Of a stretch of 64,000 nucleotides of DNA, positions 60,170 to 64,000 are shown in pieces. The stretch is from Straminergon stramineum (Eukaryota > Streptophyta > Bryopsida > Hypnales > Calliergonaceae). A program made the translations under genes and the position numbers. The notes beneath the pieces were generated by a model. That model worked only from the letters and a program-made list of their open reading frames with translations. It made no database searches and was not told where the DNA came from. The stretch lies in assembly GCA_963920665.1 (NCBI GenBank), contig OY987268.1, forward strand, positions 18,540,501-18,604,500. The letters are read 5' to 3'. The first letter of the stretch is position 1; every line of letters begins with the position of its first letter.

Positions 60170-61500
60170 CTCACCTACATTGAATACATTGAAATGCTTT
60201 TCACTTCACAATAGGATATTATTACTGATATTGCTATGACTTAATTGGTTTGAGATTATTCAAGATGAAGCAAAACAAAGTGAGACACATATAGACATTG
60301 AGTGAACAAAGTGAGTGGATTCTACCTTCATGAAAGTTGTAGTTGATACTCTGCAGATACCACTAAAATAGTAACTAAGCTTTATTGGTGCAACATAGGC
60401 AACCATCTCTTCATCCCTCTTAGAAATTTGCTTATTGCAACAATCATGACAAAAAATTGGGTATGAAATAGAAAAACACTTTGATGTACCATTAGCCACC
60501 ATAATTCACAAACTTCAAACACTCCCTCCACTCCACCAGGTCACTTGTGGTTGAATCTTGTATTGTGTGTTAACAATGAAATTCCATTTCATTTGAGAAA
60601 AAAAACACCAAAACAATCCCTCCACGTACATGAGAAGTACTCCTAACACAACAGACTAGACATAGATGCAACTATCAATTCAGTATATGCACCCTAAAAA
60701 ACAAGAGGTGCACAAAGACATGGTAAAGCTTATACCTGGCTCATCAAGCCACCAATGAAGTCCTTTGTTTCTTCAAAGTCTTGGTCACTAATGTAAAAAA
60801 ATTTCCAACACACTCTATGCATGCGTCTACAACAAAGATCTTAAAGGAAGCACAAATATGAATGGGTAATTAAGAAAAGTAAACTTTAAAATCATCAAGG
60901 AAACTTATCTCTGAAATACCCCAATTCAAGTCATTAGCCTTTGCAATGAAATTTTGTTTCATTTGTTTCAAAAATAAATGAAAAGTTGTGGGGTTGACTT
61001 GGAGATGATACATGGCCTCCACTTGCATCCAAATTCTAAGTGTTTAGAGACACTCAACACGTAAGCTTAGAGCATTGGATTTCTCTGCTAAAATGCCCAG
61101 GCCTGTAGTGAGAACAATGTTGGTACATCAAAGATGATAGACTATGTGTATTAAGTTTTTCCTTCTCATTGCCTCTAGGAGATCCATATCGTAGGCCTAA
61201 TTTGTCAAATACAAAACGTATGAGTCCAATGGAGTATTTTAGTAAGGTTGTAAAAAGCATATAATCATAAGTGGCTACAATTACCCATGGTGAATTGGTG
61301 CAAATAAGGCGAGTAATTTAGGGTTCAAGGTCTCCATGTCCATATACATTTTTTGACAACAATGTCATCTTTCATCTCGTCCTTGTGCAGGTGTTCCAAA
61401 GGAAAAAATAAATTACTTAAACACAACTACTCCTCAAACATTTTGTTGAAAAAGAAATGAGTCCACATTCATGACATCCATTAATGTATTTGTACTCACC
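60170..61500. other. AT-rich stretch, no gene seen
   Basis: The longest frame (60,502-60,260, minus) is Cys/Ser-rich without a recognisable domain. Confidence 0.4.
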
Positions 61501-61504
61501 TTAT

Positions 61505-61550
61505 CACTAGAAGAAAACATGATTGGTTTCAACAATGTTTTCTTCTAGTG
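61505..61550. mobile_element. 46-bp CACTA-like micro-element
   Basis: CACTAGAAGAAAACAT and its exact reverse complement ATGTTTTCTTCTAGTG are separated by only 14 bp, and both sides are flanked by TAT. CACTA ends with 3-bp target duplications characterise En/Spm-type transposons, and the CACTA-GAAGAAAA start resembles their plant consensus. It has no room for coding. Confidence 0.65.
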
Positions 61551-63400
61551 TATAAATCTTGGAACTTGCCTGGACGTCATCTTCTTTGAGGCTCCTTTCC
61601 TCGTGAAGCACCTTTTGCCTGTTGAATTACTTCCACATTTGGATTGAGAGGTGAAAGGGGTAGAGCTTCCAATGAAGAAGCTCCTTATTCACTTGGTACA
61701 GATGAAGTTGAAGTGAGCATTATGGCTAGTGTTTCTTTAGTAACTTCTTCCGTTGTCAATCGTGCACTTCTAGGAATGCTTCTAAAACTCTTTTGGTAAT
61801 GTTTAATTTCAAAAAGATATTTTAGAATATCACTTCCTCTCCAACAAAGCTTAATTAGTTCAGTCTTTAGGAAATTTGATGTCCACCATTCTTTCATCAA
61901 GATCACCAAATGAGCGCATTTTACAACGATAGCTTCTTTATTTTTTCAGAAACTTTGGGTTCCTGTGTAATGACGAAGACCTCAAAAACTCCTCAACAAA
62001 ATCATTTTTACTTAGCAAAAACCAACTTCGAACAATTTCTTGATTTTTTTTCAATTTTAGGTGTTGCTTCTTGTAGCAATGGTGTTGCTTCAAGGAGCTC
62101 TTTCCCTAAGTAATGTCTCGAGGAAGACCTTTTACTCTTTGTCTATGTACTCTATCATAGAGTGTCAAATTGGGGGTTGTGAGCCCCTAATTCGTCACCA
62201 AGGGCTCACTCTTTTTTTTGCATTATGTCATTTTAAATGCAATTTTATATACAAAAAGTCCAACAAAGAGTGTAGAACCAAAATAGGTGTGTCATAAATC
62301 AATATAGTTTTGGTCTAATTTCAGAATATTATAGCTAGAATGGCCCAACCACGAGTTGTAAATAGGTTAAAACCCAACTAATCTTGGCAAATTGGTCAAA
62401 TGCAAGTGATGGTTGTATCAGGCCTAAAAACCCACATGGAGAAGACATCTCTAGGCTAGAATTTGTTGAGGGGACTTTGGTAAGGTATAGGAGTCAATTC
62501 CCGGAGATTGGTTCTAGTTTTCCCATTTCATCAACAAAAATAGTAAAAACCCAATTGTTGGCTTGTAGATGTTAAAAATATCAAGACGAGACCATGGAGG
62601 AATCTATAGTCTAAGGAGAGTGACTTGGGGTTAAAACCATGCTCGAGAATCAATAGCGAAGTCGGTTCGCTAAGATTCCCCCTTGGTGTGGAAGATTCCC
62701 CGGCCACTAATAATTAAACAAGGGGGTGGATTTTGTTCCCCCTAGGCCAATGTGTAGAGTAAAAATATGAGCTTATACATGTGTCTTGGGATCCCATGGA
62801 GGTTTCACAAAAATTTTTGTAATTTTTTGATAGTCAAAAGATGTCTTTCCAGATGGTCAACTACCCAAACTTGCGATAGGAAATTCCTAGAAATTCCCTA
62901 GGTGGCGGTAAATTCCCACTACAAATTAGTATAGTTTCTTTTATATTAATAAGATGCTCCGATGAGTTTCAAGACATTCTGATAGTTGGAAGTACCCAAA
63001 ACTGCCAAATTTATTGACAATTAACGAAATTTAAAGTCCACTTCGGGTTTGATCGGCAGAGCGGGAGCATATGAAAGCGGAATGGGGCCCAAGATAGGTC
63101 TTTTCTCACTCCCCCATATCTACTTAGGAGCCTAGACTAGTTACTTTTGCTAGAAAAGTCAACTTCCAAAAGTTGGGATTTTTCCGGGTTTGGGGCATTA
63201 AGTAGGCGCTAGGTTTTGTTGAGATTTTGAAGATAGAAAAGGGGAAGGGGGATCCTCTACATTGAAAATGACCTTTTGAAGCCAATGGCATAATTTTTTT
63301 GCAATTCGGAATTAATATCCGAAAGTTAGCTTAGCAGGCCAACATAGGATGAAAACCTTGAATTTGGATGAAAATTCATGAAGATAAGGTTAACTTAGAT
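61551..63400. other. AT-rich stretch, no gene seen
   Basis: Short frames only. From about 62,580 the sequence becomes GC-richer, with several runs such as GGGGGTGG and CCCCTAGG, perhaps the start of another repeat element. Confidence 0.4.
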
Positions 63401-63430
63401 GAACGAGAGGAGGTGGGTGCCTAGGAAAGA

Positions 63431-64000
63431 GTATAAAAGGGAACCTTTTCTCCTCTCTCACCACCCCCTTTTTTGTGTAATTGGGTCCGTTGGGTCCAAT
63501 ATATGTTGGAATTGTGGTGTTTTTAGCCACAAACCTTGCATTGGTGTATTTGGGGCACTTTTTGCCATTGTTGTTGTTTTCCAAGCTTGTGAGGTCTTTG
63601 TGGGTCCCTTGCATCTTGAGTGTGTGTAGTACTAACTCTTCCAAGCTTGAGCTTAAAGGCTTTTTTACCTTACTATTTTATTAGATGTTGTGTGCATTTA
63701 CCTTTGAGGGACGTTTTTGTCACTCTCCTTGTCTTGTCGTTGTACTAACCCTAAAGCAACCCCCTATATGATTGGCGATGCCACTTTGAAGGGCCTTTAG
63801 TTCAAGTCATTGATGATACTAACCTCGTGTAGCTAATCCCTTGGGTGTCGAGGGTCCCTTCCTTTGGTCCTTAATATTGATGTGGTGTTCCCTAATGAGA
63901 GACATGAGGGTGTGAGGGTAATAGGTCCCGCCCTTACAATGAAGCTTTGAACCCCCTTGGGATAAAAAGTCTTAGTGGAGTGTTAAAGGAGAGAAACATG
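63431..64000 (+). mobile_element. Possible 5' LTR / leader of a retroelement, partial
   Basis: GTATAAAAGGG at 63,431 is a strong TATA box followed by a C/T-rich leader. ATTGGCGATGCCACTTTGAA at about 63,770 resembles the GGCGA.TCC.CTGGGGA-type sequence that follows the LTR in some plant Gypsy elements. The element would extend beyond the window, so I cannot confirm an LTR. Confidence 0.3.

Noticed and set aside
60260..60502. 80-codon Cys/Ser-rich minus-strand frame
   Set aside because: No recognisable domain, no splice context and no homologue within the window.

Overview
The window looks like a repeat-rich, mostly non-coding stretch of a land-plant nuclear genome. The evidence is spliced genes with GT-AG introns, plant-type repeats (MULE, CACTA, MITE and SINE signatures) and a plant neprosin-family gene. 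The MULE-like and gag-like protein families resemble ones I associate with seed-free plants (fern, lycophyte or bryophyte); that placement is inference. Nothing bacterial is present. Most of the DNA is AT-rich, and the GC-rich islands coincide with mobile elements or the neprosin gene.

Layout. 1-2960: no firm gene; a possible 5' exon lies on the minus strand near the left edge. 2964-6605 and 9720-10305: two halves of one decayed MULE-like transposase gene with a SWIM zinc finger at its end, split by an unfamiliar element (about 6.6-9.7 kb) that carries a gag-like/coiled-coil ORF. 11.6-12.4 kb: GC-rich 66-bp tandem array. 12.45-12.82 kb: SINE candidate followed by a long hairpin. 13.5-16.9 kb: second copy of the gag-like element; a 3' fragment of it lies at 28.24-28.77 kb. 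17.35-19.3 kb, 20.44-22.4 kb and 25.0-28.06 kb (minus): three decayed genes, each preceded by an array of about 18-bp GC-rich repeats with the core ACCCACGGTCGCC. The first encodes a protein kinase. The other two encode related unknown proteins, and the minus-strand one has a RING-like finger. 31.9-32.1 kb and 34.16-35.92 kb: a neprosin fragment and an intact two-exon neprosin gene, tail to tail, with a 153-bp foldback between them and a MULE-type MITE upstream of the intact gene.

The main discovery is at 39,691-49,895: a complete DNA transposon of 10.2 kb with long terminal inverted repeats (ends TAGGGTGTACC / GGTACACCCTA), an exact 6-bp target-site duplication (CATCGC) and 21-bp repeats inside both termini. 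It has an intact three-exon DDE integrase-type transposase of 436 aa. The transposase is followed by a second two-exon gene of about 930 codons ending in a HECT-type E3 ubiquitin ligase C-lobe with its catalytic cysteine, interrupted by two in-frame stops. A third, GC-richer minus-strand segment lies near the right end. Transposase type, 6-bp duplication and TA- termini fit the IS3EU superfamily, which I know mainly from animals.

50-64 kb is AT-rich and apparently gene-free. It contains two copies of a TA-flanked MITE, degenerate CATCCAT-rich tracts, a 46-bp CACTA-like micro-element and, at the right edge, a possible start of another retroelement.

Many broken genes here carry premature TAG or TGA codons that lie one transition from CAG, CGA or TGG, as expected from decay of methylated, silenced transposons.
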